Virus record (IMG/VR): IMGVR_UViG_3300028840_000680
Span: 1 to 53,570 of that record
Strand: one strand, 5' to 3'
Origin: a virus
DNA: 53,570 bases
A program made the position numbers and the translations under genes. This document shows positions 42,199-49,866 of the stretch, piece after piece; within the stretch, counting starts at the first letter, position 1; every line of letters starts with the position of its first letter. Under the pieces are notes generated by a model. It was not told the origin of the DNA. It searched no databases and saw only the letters and a list, made by a program, of their open reading frames with translations.

Positions 42199-42996
42199 CT
42201 AGGACGGATCGAGCGTGTAGAAGCGCAGTCGCTTCAGAATCGGCGCGGTCGACCACTTCCCCGCCACCGCGATGCACAACGTCCGCGAGCTGGCCGCGAA
42301 CGCCTCCGGCGTGAACCAATCGGGGTCCTGTGCGCCCGTGGCGTTCAGCGACGGCGAAGGGCTGGCGTGAGTCGCGAGCGACGGCGCCGAGGGGGGGGTG
42401 CCGGTCCCGCCGAAAGCCTGCACGGCGACAGGCTCGATCAGCATGCCGATCCACGACGGCTGCATAAGCTCGGCGGCGGAGCCGAAATCGCCGGCGCTAG
42501 CCTGTGACCGAAAGCCGCGAACCCCCGCGCCGGACGCGGTCCCCACGAGCTGCGCGGAGCAGAACCGAGTCGCGGACGACCCCGAGCCGCCCGAGCCCGT
42601 ACCCGTGTCGGCCGCGAGATCCAGTTGCCGTGTGATCGTAGTCCCGGGATCCAGCGCGGCGGCGAACTCAAGCGTGACCCACATGGGCTTGGTGAGGTAC
42701 CACGCCCCGGCCGAGAACACCTCCGCGAGATCGACGTGAAGCCGACCCGTGTCGCGGTTGTCCGCCTCGTGCGTGGTACCGGTCTTGCTGTCCATCACCA
42801 CGCCGGTCGTGCCGTTCGGCCCGATTGTGTCCATGCGCGCGGTGTTGATGACGGCGACGTCGATGCCGTCGACGGTCTGCTTCCCGTCAGACCACGATGC
42901 AGAGGCGAGCGCCGCGAAGTTGAGGTCTGCGAGGAGCAGCGAGCGTGCGGTATCTGCCTGTAATTGCCAGACACCATTTTCTAATACTAATCCCAT
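42199..42996 (-). CDS. GC-rich fibre-tip-like protein with shared anchor, copy 1
   Basis: A 265-residue protein with the anchor MGLVLENGVWQLQA followed by an Ala/Ser/Thr/Gly-rich domain unlike anything around it. The DNA after the anchor is strikingly GC-rich (44 of 60 bases at 42481-42540, against 26 of 60 at 43201-43260 in the fibre gene), so the domain has been imported, probably from a high-GC source. No known domain is recognisable; the end LKRLRFYTLDP resembles the RLYKVILNGFEY end of its paralogue. The anchor may attach alternative tips to the same site on the virion. AAAGGA ribosome site. Confidence 0.75.
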   Translation of the reverse strand: MGLVLENGVWQLQADTARSLLLADLNFAALASASWSDGKQTVDGIDVAVINTARMDTIGPNGTTGVVMDSKTGTTHEADNRDTGRLHVDLAEVFSAGAWYLTKPMWVTLEFAAALDPGTTITRQLDLAADTGTGSGGSGSSATRFCSAQLVGTASGAGVRGFRSQASAGDFGSAAELMQPSWIGMLIEPVAVQAFGGTGTPPSAPSLATHASPSPSLNATGAQDPDWFTPEAFAASSRTLCIAVAGKWSTAPILKRLRFYTLDPS

Positions 42997-43045
42997 TCTA
43001 TAATCCTTTTATGTTGCCGAAACAATTGCCCAGCCGAGACCGTTT
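42957..43045. repeat. direct repeat flanking GC-rich cassette, copy 1
   Basis: An 89-base segment holding the end of the fibre gene (GWAIVSAT, stop), the ribosome site and the anchor codons of the GC-rich gene. It is repeated at 42093-42180. Confidence 0.88.
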
Positions 43046-44562
43046 GTTGAAGACGAAATAGCCACCACAGTCATAGCTCCATAGTTTGTCGCTATCTTAG
43101 CAGCGGTACCGCCATCAATATTTTGTGAGCCAGATGGCTCAATAACAATATCGTTTGTACCAGCGTTTCCTCCGGAGTCTTTAATAATAAATGTAATACC
43201 ATAATCATCTGAAGAATTTACGCCAGGAAGTGTGCCGGTAACAACTGAACTGTTGGTGTCAACAAGAAAAACTTGTGCATCGCGAATATTAAAGTTGCTT
43301 GTCTGTTCTCCAGAGACACCTTGATAGAAATTGGTCTTGTTTATCCTAAATTCATTTTCAAATACATCAAGACGATTAACTCCATCAAATACATAGCTTA
43401 TTCCTTCGCCAATATTGATAGACCCATTGGTAGAAGATGTTACCATCACTCCAACAGATGCTGTAATTGTTGGAACTGCCAACACATCAGAAGTAAATGT
43501 GAATGGAGAGTAACTTGTGATTTGACCGTTAGTGGTTGATACCAATACTCTGTCTGCCGGCACACTAGACACAAAAGCGTCTTCTACGTACAAGCCTGAT
43601 CCCGAGATGTTCCCTGAGCCCGAGATATCGCCCCCTACCGTAAGAGTATGGTCTGGGTTTGTGTTGTTGATACCAACTCTATTGGCCGAGGCTGAAACAA
43701 AGATTGTGCTGTCTTGGATTGCTTGGTCTGTTTCGTTCCCGACAAATATATATCCTTTATCCAAGTTTGGTGTTGCGTTTGTTCTGCCGGCGCCACCGAC
43801 TTTGATTTGCGCATCGCCACCGCCGCCGTTGCGCATAACCTTACCCATGTTCTGTAGGAGATTACCCGAGCCAGTGGGGGCGACATTTGTTAGTTTACCC
43901 GCATTGCCGCCGGAACCGGTCTGAACATACAAAATATCACCAACCGCGAATGTTTGGTCATATAGGCTTGTTAAGTCCAGATTTTTGATAGACCCAAAAG
44001 TTACAATCTGAATATCATTGTTGTTCGCGGCAGTTTCTCCTGCTAGACCAAAAGCAGGCATCTTGCTAGCATCGTCACAGGCAGCCAAACCAACTGTTGG
44101 GGTCTGACCCGAAATACCGTTAATGTAAACTACCTGACCTCTAGTGATGCCGCCAACTTCATCTACTTGTGCCGGGAATCGAATGGCGCCTTGGAGGTCG
44201 CCGTAGAACTCATAATCTTCCTGAACGCGAACGTTACCAGTAACTAAAAGATCGTTCGAGCCCGTATTCCAAGTTAGATCAGCTGATCCACTTAGATCCC
44301 CAGATACAGGAGAGTCAAATCTAAACTGCAGAGAGAACTCTGGACCGTCAGCAACTTGAACTGCTGATGCTGTGACGCCAGTTAGGTTAGAGCCGTCGCC
44401 ATAAAAGGCAGATGCTGATATGTTTGCGGATGCTGATAAGTTTCCTGCACCGTCTGTAGTTAATAACGCAGATCCGCTAAAAGATCCGCTGCTGTTAAAC
44501 TGTATATCTCCATTTGCGCCTCCGGGGGTGCCACCGCTTCCCGGTCCAAATACCCATGACAT
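43009..44562 (-). CDS. tail/head fibre-like structural protein
   Basis: A 517-residue beta-rich protein full of Ser/Gly/Ala repeats. SASANISASAFYGDGSNLTG and DISGSGNISGSGLY are patterns common in phage fibres that form trimeric beta structures, and NRVGINNTNPDHTLTVGGD is a typical fibre repeat. The end (IVIEPSGSQNIDG, AMTVVAISSSTNGLGWAIV) looks like a C-terminal knob. AGGAGA ribosome site and late-type element upstream. It probably forms a fibre, and the two anchor-sharing genes after it may be its tips or partners. Confidence 0.75.
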   Translation of the reverse strand: MSWVFGPGSGGTPGGANGDIQFNSSGSFSGSALLTTDGAGNLSASANISASAFYGDGSNLTGVTASAVQVADGPEFSLQFRFDSPVSGDLSGSADLTWNTGSNDLLVTGNVRVQEDYEFYGDLQGAIRFPAQVDEVGGITRGQVVYINGISGQTPTVGLAACDDASKMPAFGLAGETAANNNDIQIVTFGSIKNLDLTSLYDQTFAVGDILYVQTGSGGNAGKLTNVAPTGSGNLLQNMGKVMRNGGGGDAQIKVGGAGRTNATPNLDKGYIFVGNETDQAIQDSTIFVSASANRVGINNTNPDHTLTVGGDISGSGNISGSGLYVEDAFVSSVPADRVLVSTTNGQITSYSPFTFTSDVLAVPTITASVGVMVTSSTNGSINIGEGISYVFDGVNRLDVFENEFRINKTNFYQGVSGEQTSNFNIRDAQVFLVDTNSSVVTGTLPGVNSSDDYGITFIIKDSGGNAGTNDIVIEPSGSQNIDGGTAAKIATNYGAMTVVAISSSTNGLGWAIVSAT

Positions 44563-44584
44563 ATTTAAATCTCTCCTGCTTTCA

Positions 44585-44592
44585 TAAATAGT
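44585..44592 (-). promoter_or_regulatory. late-type promoter element ACTATTTATG
   Basis: Minus-strand ACTATTTATG, 23 bases before the fibre ATG. Role inferred from recurrence. Confidence 0.5.
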
Positions 44593-44639
44593 TGGTCAAA
44601 GTCAAAAACTCAAAGCAAGTCTGTCTGGGCTTAGATGAT

Positions 44640-45149
44640 TTATCTATCAACACTATCAATAACTCTAAAAGTTCCTTCTCGTGCTCTTACACATTCGGCG
44701 CTTATCTGAAACTTGTGTTCTACTTGACCAAAGTAATATCTTGTGTCGTTATACGTTTTTACAATCTCGTAAAACAAATCACCATACTGAACAAAATCAC
44801 CAGCACGAACAAAAAGATCTTGATCTTCTGTTAGGCGGCGGCGATGAAAATTAACTGTTAGTTTAGATTGGTATTCGTATCCATACTTTTGGTTTGTTTG
44901 CTCATTCTCTACAACAACGTAAGCAAACACACGAACAGGCGGAAGCGTAACTTTGTCTATTGCTTCTCCATATGTTTTATTAAAATTAGAGTGCTCAATG
45001 CTTATAGGATAATAAGCAACTGTTTGTCCAACAACTCTTTCAGCTAACTCATCATTAACTTGTTTTACAAGGTCACGCTCTTTTTGGCCAAAGAACATTG
45101 GCGGGGGTGGCGCATCAGGTTGCGTCCATTTGTTCTTTGGATCAGACAT
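44640..45149 (-). CDS. virion neck/completion-like protein
   Basis: A 169-residue protein. ERDLVKQVNDELAERVVGQ followed by AYYPISIEHSNFNKTYGEA and the strand-rich end (VRAGDFVQYGDLFYEIVKTY) look like a conserved structural protein of T4-like aquatic phages. It may be a head-completion or neck factor; this is inferred from location between capsid-core and fibre genes. No membrane segment. Confidence 0.65.
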   Translation of the reverse strand: MSDPKNKWTQPDAPPPPMFFGQKERDLVKQVNDELAERVVGQTVAYYPISIEHSNFNKTYGEAIDKVTLPPVRVFAYVVVENEQTNQKYGYEYQSKLTVNFHRRRLTEDQDLFVRAGDFVQYGDLFYEIVKTYNDTRYYFGQVEHKFQISAECVRAREGTFRVIDSVDR

Positions 45150-45155
45150 GGGTTA

Positions 45156-45557
45156 TTACCCCACAAGAGCTGCTAGAGAGCCAGACCAGTTAGAGCCAGA
45201 AGGAGAGACGGCAATATTGTCAATTTTTTCATTTTGAATATGCGTCAATCCAGCCATGACTGAAACAGCACCAGAGGCTCCTGATAAATGCAGTTGTGTA
45301 GCCTTAATGTCAAATTTTGGGGTTACCACGGCACCTTGAATTGTAAACTTGTTTGCATTTAGAACGCCGTTTAACGAGAAGCCCACATGGCATACAGCAT
45401 TATCGGCAACACTAATAGAAATCCAACTTGTTACAGAAGGAAACGTAAGGGAAACATTACCACTTGACAAGTCGAGCGCCCCTGTGACATATGGAACTCC
45501 TGATACTTGAAATGAGGCTGCGTTCCCGAGCCCTGGTGTGTAATTATACGTTGACAT
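45156..45557 (-). CDS. small beta-rich virion protein
   Basis: A 133-residue protein rich in Ser, Val, Ala and Asn (NYTPGLGNAASFQVSG, VSLTFPSVTSWISISV, IKATQLHLSGASGAVSVMAG). It looks like a single beta-sandwich of the kind that decorates capsids or fibres. It has a late-type element 18 bases before the ATG and an ACGGAG ribosome site, so high late expression is likely. Family not recognised. Confidence 0.65.
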   Translation of the reverse strand: MSTYNYTPGLGNAASFQVSGVPYVTGALDLSSGNVSLTFPSVTSWISISVADNAVCHVGFSLNGVLNANKFTIQGAVVTPKFDIKATQLHLSGASGAVSVMAGLTHIQNEKIDNIAVSPSGSNWSGSLAALVG

Positions 45558-45574
45558 TTATGATTCTCCGTTAT

Positions 45575-45582
45575 TAAATAGT
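45575..45582 (-). promoter_or_regulatory. late-type promoter element ACTATTTA
   Basis: Minus-strand ACTATTTAATAACGG, 18 bases before the ATG at 45557, in a 39-base gap after the bS21 stop. Role inferred from recurrence. Confidence 0.5.
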
Positions 45583-45596
45583 AAAGTAAAACAAGA

Positions 45597-45818
45597 TTAC
45601 CTAAACAAATTATCTTGTTCTTTTCGCATTTGTTTCTGCTGTTCGCGAATTGCTTTCTGTTTTTTCAATCTTTTTGTGATAGACGGCTTGATATAGTAAT
45701 CAGTTTTTTCTCTATACTCTTGGACAATCTTTTGCTTTTTGCATTTGCGGTTAAAACGACGAATTAGTTTCTCATCTGACTCGCCGCGTCTCTTGACTAC
45801 CTTAAGGTTAACAGCCAT
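45597..45818 (-). CDS. rpsU: ribosomal protein bS21 homologue
   Basis: A 73-residue, very basic protein with the bS21 pattern: LKVVKRRGESDEKLIRRF, KCKKQKIVQEYREKTDYY and KPSITKRLKKQKAIREQQ. In bacteria bS21 sits by the Shine-Dalgarno-binding end of 16S rRNA and affects which messages are started. Phage copies are known from aquatic phages and are thought to replace or add to the host protein. The acidic C-terminal DNLF differs from cellular versions. It is in the late virion block, 4 bases from its upstream neighbour. Confidence 0.88.
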   Translation of the reverse strand: MAVNLKVVKRRGESDEKLIRRFNRKCKKQKIVQEYREKTDYYIKPSITKRLKKQKAIREQQKQMRKEQDNLFR

Positions 45819-45822
45819 TTTG

Positions 45823-46272
45823 TTACTCTCTTTCTTTCATTTCGTTCATATGAGCGTTCCAGTTTCTGCCTACTGCTCCGAAGAGACTAGAGATATCTAC
45901 GCCTGGATCACTTGGGCTTTGTCCGGACATTGGAGAAGCCTGTGCAGATGGAGACGCTTGTGCTGGTGCTGGAGTTGTTCCTTCAAACAAATCAACACCG
46001 TTGTAAGCTGAACCGCCAATAGCAGCCATAAGCTTTTTCTTATGCTCTTTTAGTTTACCGGACTGTTCTTTGTTGAAAGCATTTGCTTTCATTCTTTCCA
46101 TAACAGGATCTACTTTTGGTTGTGGCGCCTTTGTCTCAACAATAGTTTGCGAAGACATGCCCTTGACAACCTCGGCAATAATGCCGGAAATCAAACCATC
46201 TTCAAGAAGTGACTCTTTAATACACTCTTGAACAATAGGTTTGATTAGTTTTTTGAATTCTGACTTTTTCAT
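45823..46272 (-). CDS. uncharacterised virion-region protein
   Basis: A 149-residue protein from the ATG at 46272, whose first bases overlap the preceding stop (ATGA). The helical start MKKSEFKKLIKPIVQECIKE then LLEDGLISGIIAEVVKGM is followed by a Lys-rich middle and a Pro/Ala/Ser/Gln linker, ending VGRNWNAHMNEM. The start resembles the capsid-targeting-like tags of neighbouring genes in having a short basic helix ending I-K-E. I know similar hypothetical proteins in T4-like aquatic phages but no function. Confidence 0.72.
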   Translation of the reverse strand: MKKSEFKKLIKPIVQECIKESLLEDGLISGIIAEVVKGMSSQTIVETKAPQPKVDPVMERMKANAFNKEQSGKLKEHKKKLMAAIGGSAYNGVDLFEGTTPAPAQASPSAQASPMSGQSPSDPGVDISSLFGAVGRNWNAHMNEMKERE

Positions 46273-48338
46273 AGAACCTTCTTGCTGATACCGGCAATTT
46301 TTTGCCAACGTTCGAGAAGCGGTTCATTTTGTACCTCTTGTTTAACCAACGGACCTTGTTTACTAAGTTCTTTGTAAACCATATTGACGATTGCATTTTT
46401 GAGTTTTCTAAGCTGTTTGTTGTCAAGACCTGCTAAGAACTCTGGGCGACCCTGATCATTCCCAATAGAGAAAAGTCTGTGTAGATAGCGTGAGAGTGAC
46501 ATGGACCGACGTGAGCGGCCACCCTTCTTGATTGCAATTCTTGGATCTTTGTTCTTGTATCTTCTTCTTTTCGGTCTAGAGCCAGCTAGTTTAGCGCGAC
46601 CGGTACCCTTCTGTACTATTGTTTCTCCTTCTCCAAGTCTCATAAAGTCTCTATCATCAATATCAAAGTAATCTGCGCCGCGCTCGCGAGCACTTTGCAT
46701 CCAACTTTCAATTCTGCCTACCAAGTCTTCGACATCGGATTCATCCATATCCATTCCGTTGTCTTTAGTAAATTTGATAATAGCATTCTCAACATCCATG
46801 AGTGGGAATTCGTATGGCTTTTCAGGCTTCTCATATTTTACGGGTTCGGTGGGAGGCGAATCTGTAGGAGGTGGACCTGCCGCCCGAGATCGATCCCCTG
46901 CGCGTGGATCTGTAGGAGATGGATCTGTAGGAGGTGTCTCTGCGGGTGGTTCAACAACCTCAGTGTTTTCAAATGGCTGTAATTCCTTTGATAAATCTTT
47001 TAATAGTTGAGCACGGGAAGACTTTTGCCCTTTCATTCTGATTAGCTTGACTGCTGCGCCAGCAGTGGCAAGCCCGATACCAAGTGTGGTTGCGAGAGTG
47101 CTTGCGGCTGCAAGCTGCCCTGCTGCAACTGCCGCACCACCACCAGCACCGAGAGTGCCAAGATTTTTGGTTACTGATTGGACTATCTGCGATGTAGCTT
47201 TTGCGCCCTTGTCCAAGTAAAAATCTTTATTTGATGCAGGGAACATTTCTCCAAGAGTTTTAGCACCACTTTTTACTGCTTGGGCGTAAGCACCCTGATC
47301 AGCACCAAGCTGGAAAAATTGTGTAGGATTGTTTGGATCTATCCCCAAAGATTTAACAGCCTTGAAAAACACATTCGGGTCTGTGTTTGGACCAAAAGCG
47401 CCCGGATCGCCCGCTGTAAGCCTGCCAACCATTTGTACGAAGCCTTCGCCATCAGCAGGTCCAAATGTCTTTGTTATTTTTTTCATACCTGTGGTTATTT
47501 GTTCTGCATTTTTAAGTCCTCTAAGCTGTTTCAAGGCTGACAGAGCCTGCGGGGAAGCTGCAAATAAACCTGCCAATACAGCCGCTGCGCCGGTTAATCC
47601 AAGGATAGCGGGGAGTTTATTGCTCGCAAGACCATCAAGTGTCGCTGAGTCTACAGCATCACCCTTTACTCCGCGTTTAGTGAAAGTTTTTTGATTTGCA
47701 GCCTGCTCAAGCTCATCATCTACGGGGGCACCACCTTTACCAACTTCTTCTTCTATCTCCTTGCCTTCAGTGAAATGCTTGTAGACATCAGCCAATTGAT
47801 AATCAAGCAAGTATTTGACGTATTCTCTTAAAGCCTCAACAACGCCATTGGCTGCATCGGCAGTCATTTCGCCTTTTTTTACTGCTTCGTCAATCGCATC
47901 GTATGAAGCAGCAATTTCATAAAGTGCATTCAAAAACTCTGGCTTGTCCTTCATGTTAGGAAATTCTTTGTATTTTTCTTCAATATTTTTTCTTAAATCT
48001 TTGATAACAGAACTGCCTGCTTTTTCAATTGCAGCCTCTAGCTTATCAACGGCTTTAATATGGCGCATTTTTCTGTCACCAAATATCTTACCGCCCTTTT
48101 CCAAAGAGCCAAGCTTGCCAACATAGTATTTAATACTGTCCCAGATGCCTTCTTCTAGAGTGGAAACATCAAAATCTTCACCGCGCTCTAGCTTTGCATA
48201 TTCTTCAGCAATCATAGAGAGATAATCTTTTCTCTCAGAAGCAAGTTTCTTGTGCTCAACCACGATCTTTCTATTGAGCTTCATAACTAATAATTCTTCT
48301 TTAATGATTTCTTTTAATCTTCCTTCTGAAATTTTCAT
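46269..48338 (-). CDS. large internal virion protein candidate with capsid-targeting-like N-terminus
   Basis: A 689-residue protein starting MKISEGRLKEIIKEE, the tag also seen at 11519 and 11841, with I-K-E as a possible gp21 cut site. After a charged helical region come two hydrophobic Gly/Ala-rich segments (about 235-260, LPAILGLTGAAAVLAGLFAA; about 395-435, with ASTLATTLGIGLATAGAAV), a Pro/Thr linker (about 460-500), and a basic C-terminus (SRPKRRRYKNKD, KKGGRSRRSM) ending ERWQKIAGISKK. The gene follows the protease gene, where core proteins are encoded. An internal protein ejected with DNA and able to enter a membrane is a reasonable guess. Confidence 0.7.
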   Translation of the reverse strand: MKISEGRLKEIIKEELLVMKLNRKIVVEHKKLASERKDYLSMIAEEYAKLERGEDFDVSTLEEGIWDSIKYYVGKLGSLEKGGKIFGDRKMRHIKAVDKLEAAIEKAGSSVIKDLRKNIEEKYKEFPNMKDKPEFLNALYEIAASYDAIDEAVKKGEMTADAANGVVEALREYVKYLLDYQLADVYKHFTEGKEIEEEVGKGGAPVDDELEQAANQKTFTKRGVKGDAVDSATLDGLASNKLPAILGLTGAAAVLAGLFAASPQALSALKQLRGLKNAEQITTGMKKITKTFGPADGEGFVQMVGRLTAGDPGAFGPNTDPNVFFKAVKSLGIDPNNPTQFFQLGADQGAYAQAVKSGAKTLGEMFPASNKDFYLDKGAKATSQIVQSVTKNLGTLGAGGGAAVAAGQLAAASTLATTLGIGLATAGAAVKLIRMKGQKSSRAQLLKDLSKELQPFENTEVVEPPAETPPTDPSPTDPRAGDRSRAAGPPPTDSPPTEPVKYEKPEKPYEFPLMDVENAIIKFTKDNGMDMDESDVEDLVGRIESWMQSARERGADYFDIDDRDFMRLGEGETIVQKGTGRAKLAGSRPKRRRYKNKDPRIAIKKGGRSRRSMSLSRYLHRLFSIGNDQGRPEFLAGLDNKQLRKLKNAIVNMVYKELSKQGPLVKQEVQNEPLLERWQKIAGISKKVL

Positions 48339-48341
48339 TTT

Positions 48342-48941
48342 TTAATCTCCAATAATTTCATTCATAAGATTTATAATCTTATTATTTTTTTCAATTTGCT
48401 CATTTACGAGTTTCCCCTCGGACAGAGCCATAAAAGCATTTGGTGTTGATGGCTCTGATACAATGTCAAAACAAATCAACTGAAAGTCATCTTCTACGAT
48501 GGTCTTACCCATTCTCTCGCTTACAGATCCCATACCACGAGATGAGATACCAATCTTGACACCCGAATCCACAAGGGCACGTAGAATCTGACCGGATGGA
48601 GTGTCGAGAACTTTACACTTACCCATTACGGCTGGCCCGTCCATCCAAACCTCCGTAATCATATGGGACACGTTGGCTAAATTAATAATAGAAGAATCCG
48701 GATGATCCAACTCGCCAAGAGCACGGCGGTCCTCAACTACCTTTGCGTATCGCTTAACTTCTCTTTCCAATATACGGCGAGGATATACACGTCCGTTTCC
48801 GTTCTGAACCTCTGCTTCTTGTAGCTTGCCTGTTAGCATCATTCCGCCGTCGCGAACAAACTGCTTTTCAGATTCGGTTAGAAGGTCTTGGCAGACACCA
48901 CCTTCGCATAGTTCATAAAATTCTCGTAGTAGTTTAGCCAT
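48342..48941 (-). CDS. prohead core protease (gp21-like)
   Basis: A 199-residue protease of the T4 gp21 type, which cuts capsid, scaffold and internal proteins during prohead maturation. The fold signature is visible: TGKLQEAEVQNGNGRVYPRRIL, catalytic His80 in GELDHPDS, and catalytic Ser in VKIGISSRGMGS (Ser133 or Ser134). The C-terminal SEPSTPNAFM is also conserved. It precedes the 689-residue tagged protein by 3 bases. Its probable targets in the window are the capsid arm, scaffold and tagged proteins. Confidence 0.92.
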   Translation of the reverse strand: MAKLLREFYELCEGGVCQDLLTESEKQFVRDGGMMLTGKLQEAEVQNGNGRVYPRRILEREVKRYAKVVEDRRALGELDHPDSSIINLANVSHMITEVWMDGPAVMGKCKVLDTPSGQILRALVDSGVKIGISSRGMGSVSERMGKTIVEDDFQLICFDIVSEPSTPNAFMALSEGKLVNEQIEKNNKIINLMNEIIGD

Positions 48942-48965
48942 TGTTATTCTCTCAAAAAAGATTTA

Positions 48966-48989
48966 ACGTGGGGGCTTTCACCCCCACGT
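48966..48989 (-). terminator. hairpin terminator before gp21 gene
   Basis: A perfect nine-base-pair stem ACGTGGGGG/CCCCCACGT with a six-base loop, followed on the minus strand by TAAATC and a TTTTTT run. It lies between the micro-ORF and the protease gene and should stop or reduce read-through from portal-side genes. Confidence 0.72.
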
Positions 48990-48993
48990 AAAT

Positions 48994-49044
48994 TCAGCTA
49001 CCGGAGCAGCAGCGGCGTACAGGCTGGATTTGCCACTTTTTCAT
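48994..49044 (-). CDS. 16-residue micro-ORF with strong ribosome site
   Basis: ATG at 49044 overlaps the preceding stop (ATGA) and has an excellent AAAGGAGGTG ribosome site inside the end of the membrane-protein gene. It encodes MKKWQIQPVRRCCSGS and stops 5 bases before the terminator stem. Very short, basic, with a Cys pair. No family known. The strength of the ribosome site and the tidy overlap are the evidence that it is translated. Confidence 0.5.
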   Translation of the reverse strand: MKKWQIQPVRRCCSGS

Positions 49045-49358
49045 GATTCACCTCCTTTATGGACCAATTTGATCCCGAAATCATTTACCACCATACTCAG
49101 CAAGTATGATGTTCCAGCGCTAATACACCCGCAAATAAAAGCATTTACAAGTGTACGATCAAAATTAAATAGTTCTGTATATGGACTTATGCCCCAGAGA
49201 AATACTCCAACCCAAAATCCCATACACAAACAGCAGTGAAATAAACGACCAAAGCCACCCCAAGCAGAGCAGGCTGGTCGTATTTTATTGAAGATATGTC
49301 CGTGAACAATAATGAAGGTCATGCCGTAAGCGGCAAGAATAAAATGTAATAGTTCCAA
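49041..49358 (-). CDS. small membrane protein with Cys cluster
   Basis: A 105-residue protein with about three membrane segments (LLHFILAAYGMTFIIVHG; LFHCCLCMGFWVGVFLWG; VNAFICGCISAGTSYLLSM). The CCLCMGFWVG segment resembles small phage membrane proteins with a CxxCxGFWxG signature, of unknown function. It sits among head genes but need not be virion; superinfection immunity or lysis control are possible. It follows the gene at 49360 by one base. Confidence 0.72.
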   Translation of the reverse strand: MELLHFILAAYGMTFIIVHGHIFNKIRPACSAWGGFGRLFHCCLCMGFWVGVFLWGISPYTELFNFDRTLVNAFICGCISAGTSYLLSMVVNDFGIKLVHKGGES

Positions 49359-49359
49359 T

Positions 49360-49866
49360 CTAATACCTGTTCCTTAGTGGGTAATAGTAGTAGCCCGGGC
49401 GCATAGAGCCCTTCTCGGCATACTGTGGCACTTCGCCGTATTCGGTGGAGTCGCGATCGGATGGGCGTGTGTACATATCCTCCAACTCCTTCTCGTATTC
49501 GTCGGCAATTCTTTCGTGTTCTGCTTCATACTCAATAAACTCTGCGATTACAAACGTTGCAGCCTGTAGGGCGTTGATGTCGTCATTCTCAAACAACTTG
49601 CCTTCTAGGGAACGGAAGACATTTCCACCCTGGATAGAAGATCTATCAACAATGCCCTTATCAGCCAGAAGCTCTAGTAGTCGATCTTGATAATCATACA
49701 CGTCCTCAGAGATAGTGGTCTTAGGCATTGTAGTGACTTTCATTTGCTTTGGCATCACGGCGATATCAATCTTGTTATGGTCCATAATAAGAAGCGAACC
49801 GTCAAGAGCCCTGCGGGCTTTGAGTTCTACTGTAGCCTGTGGTCCACCGACTTTGATCTTAATCAT
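49360..49866 (-). CDS. uncharacterised head-region protein
   Basis: A 168-residue protein with a beta N-terminus (KIKVGGPQATVELKARRAL), a helical acidic middle (AATFVIAEFIEYEAEHERIADEYEKELE) and a Tyr-rich tail (RPGYYYYPLRNRY). It overlaps the upstream gene by 8 bases. Similar proteins occur next to portal genes in T4-like aquatic phages, but I cannot name a function. Confidence 0.72.
   Translation of the reverse strand: MIKIKVGGPQATVELKARRALDGSLLIMDHNKIDIAVMPKQMKVTTMPKTTISEDVYDYQDRLLELLADKGIVDRSSIQGGNVFRSLEGKLFENDDINALQAATFVIAEFIEYEAEHERIADEYEKELEDMYTRPSDRDSTEYGEVPQYAEKGSMRPGYYYYPLRNRY

Noticed and set aside
42134-42963. Several open frames on both strands in the GC-rich patch
   Set aside because: High GC leaves few stop codons; only the minus frame 42199-42996 has the shared anchor and a ribosome site.
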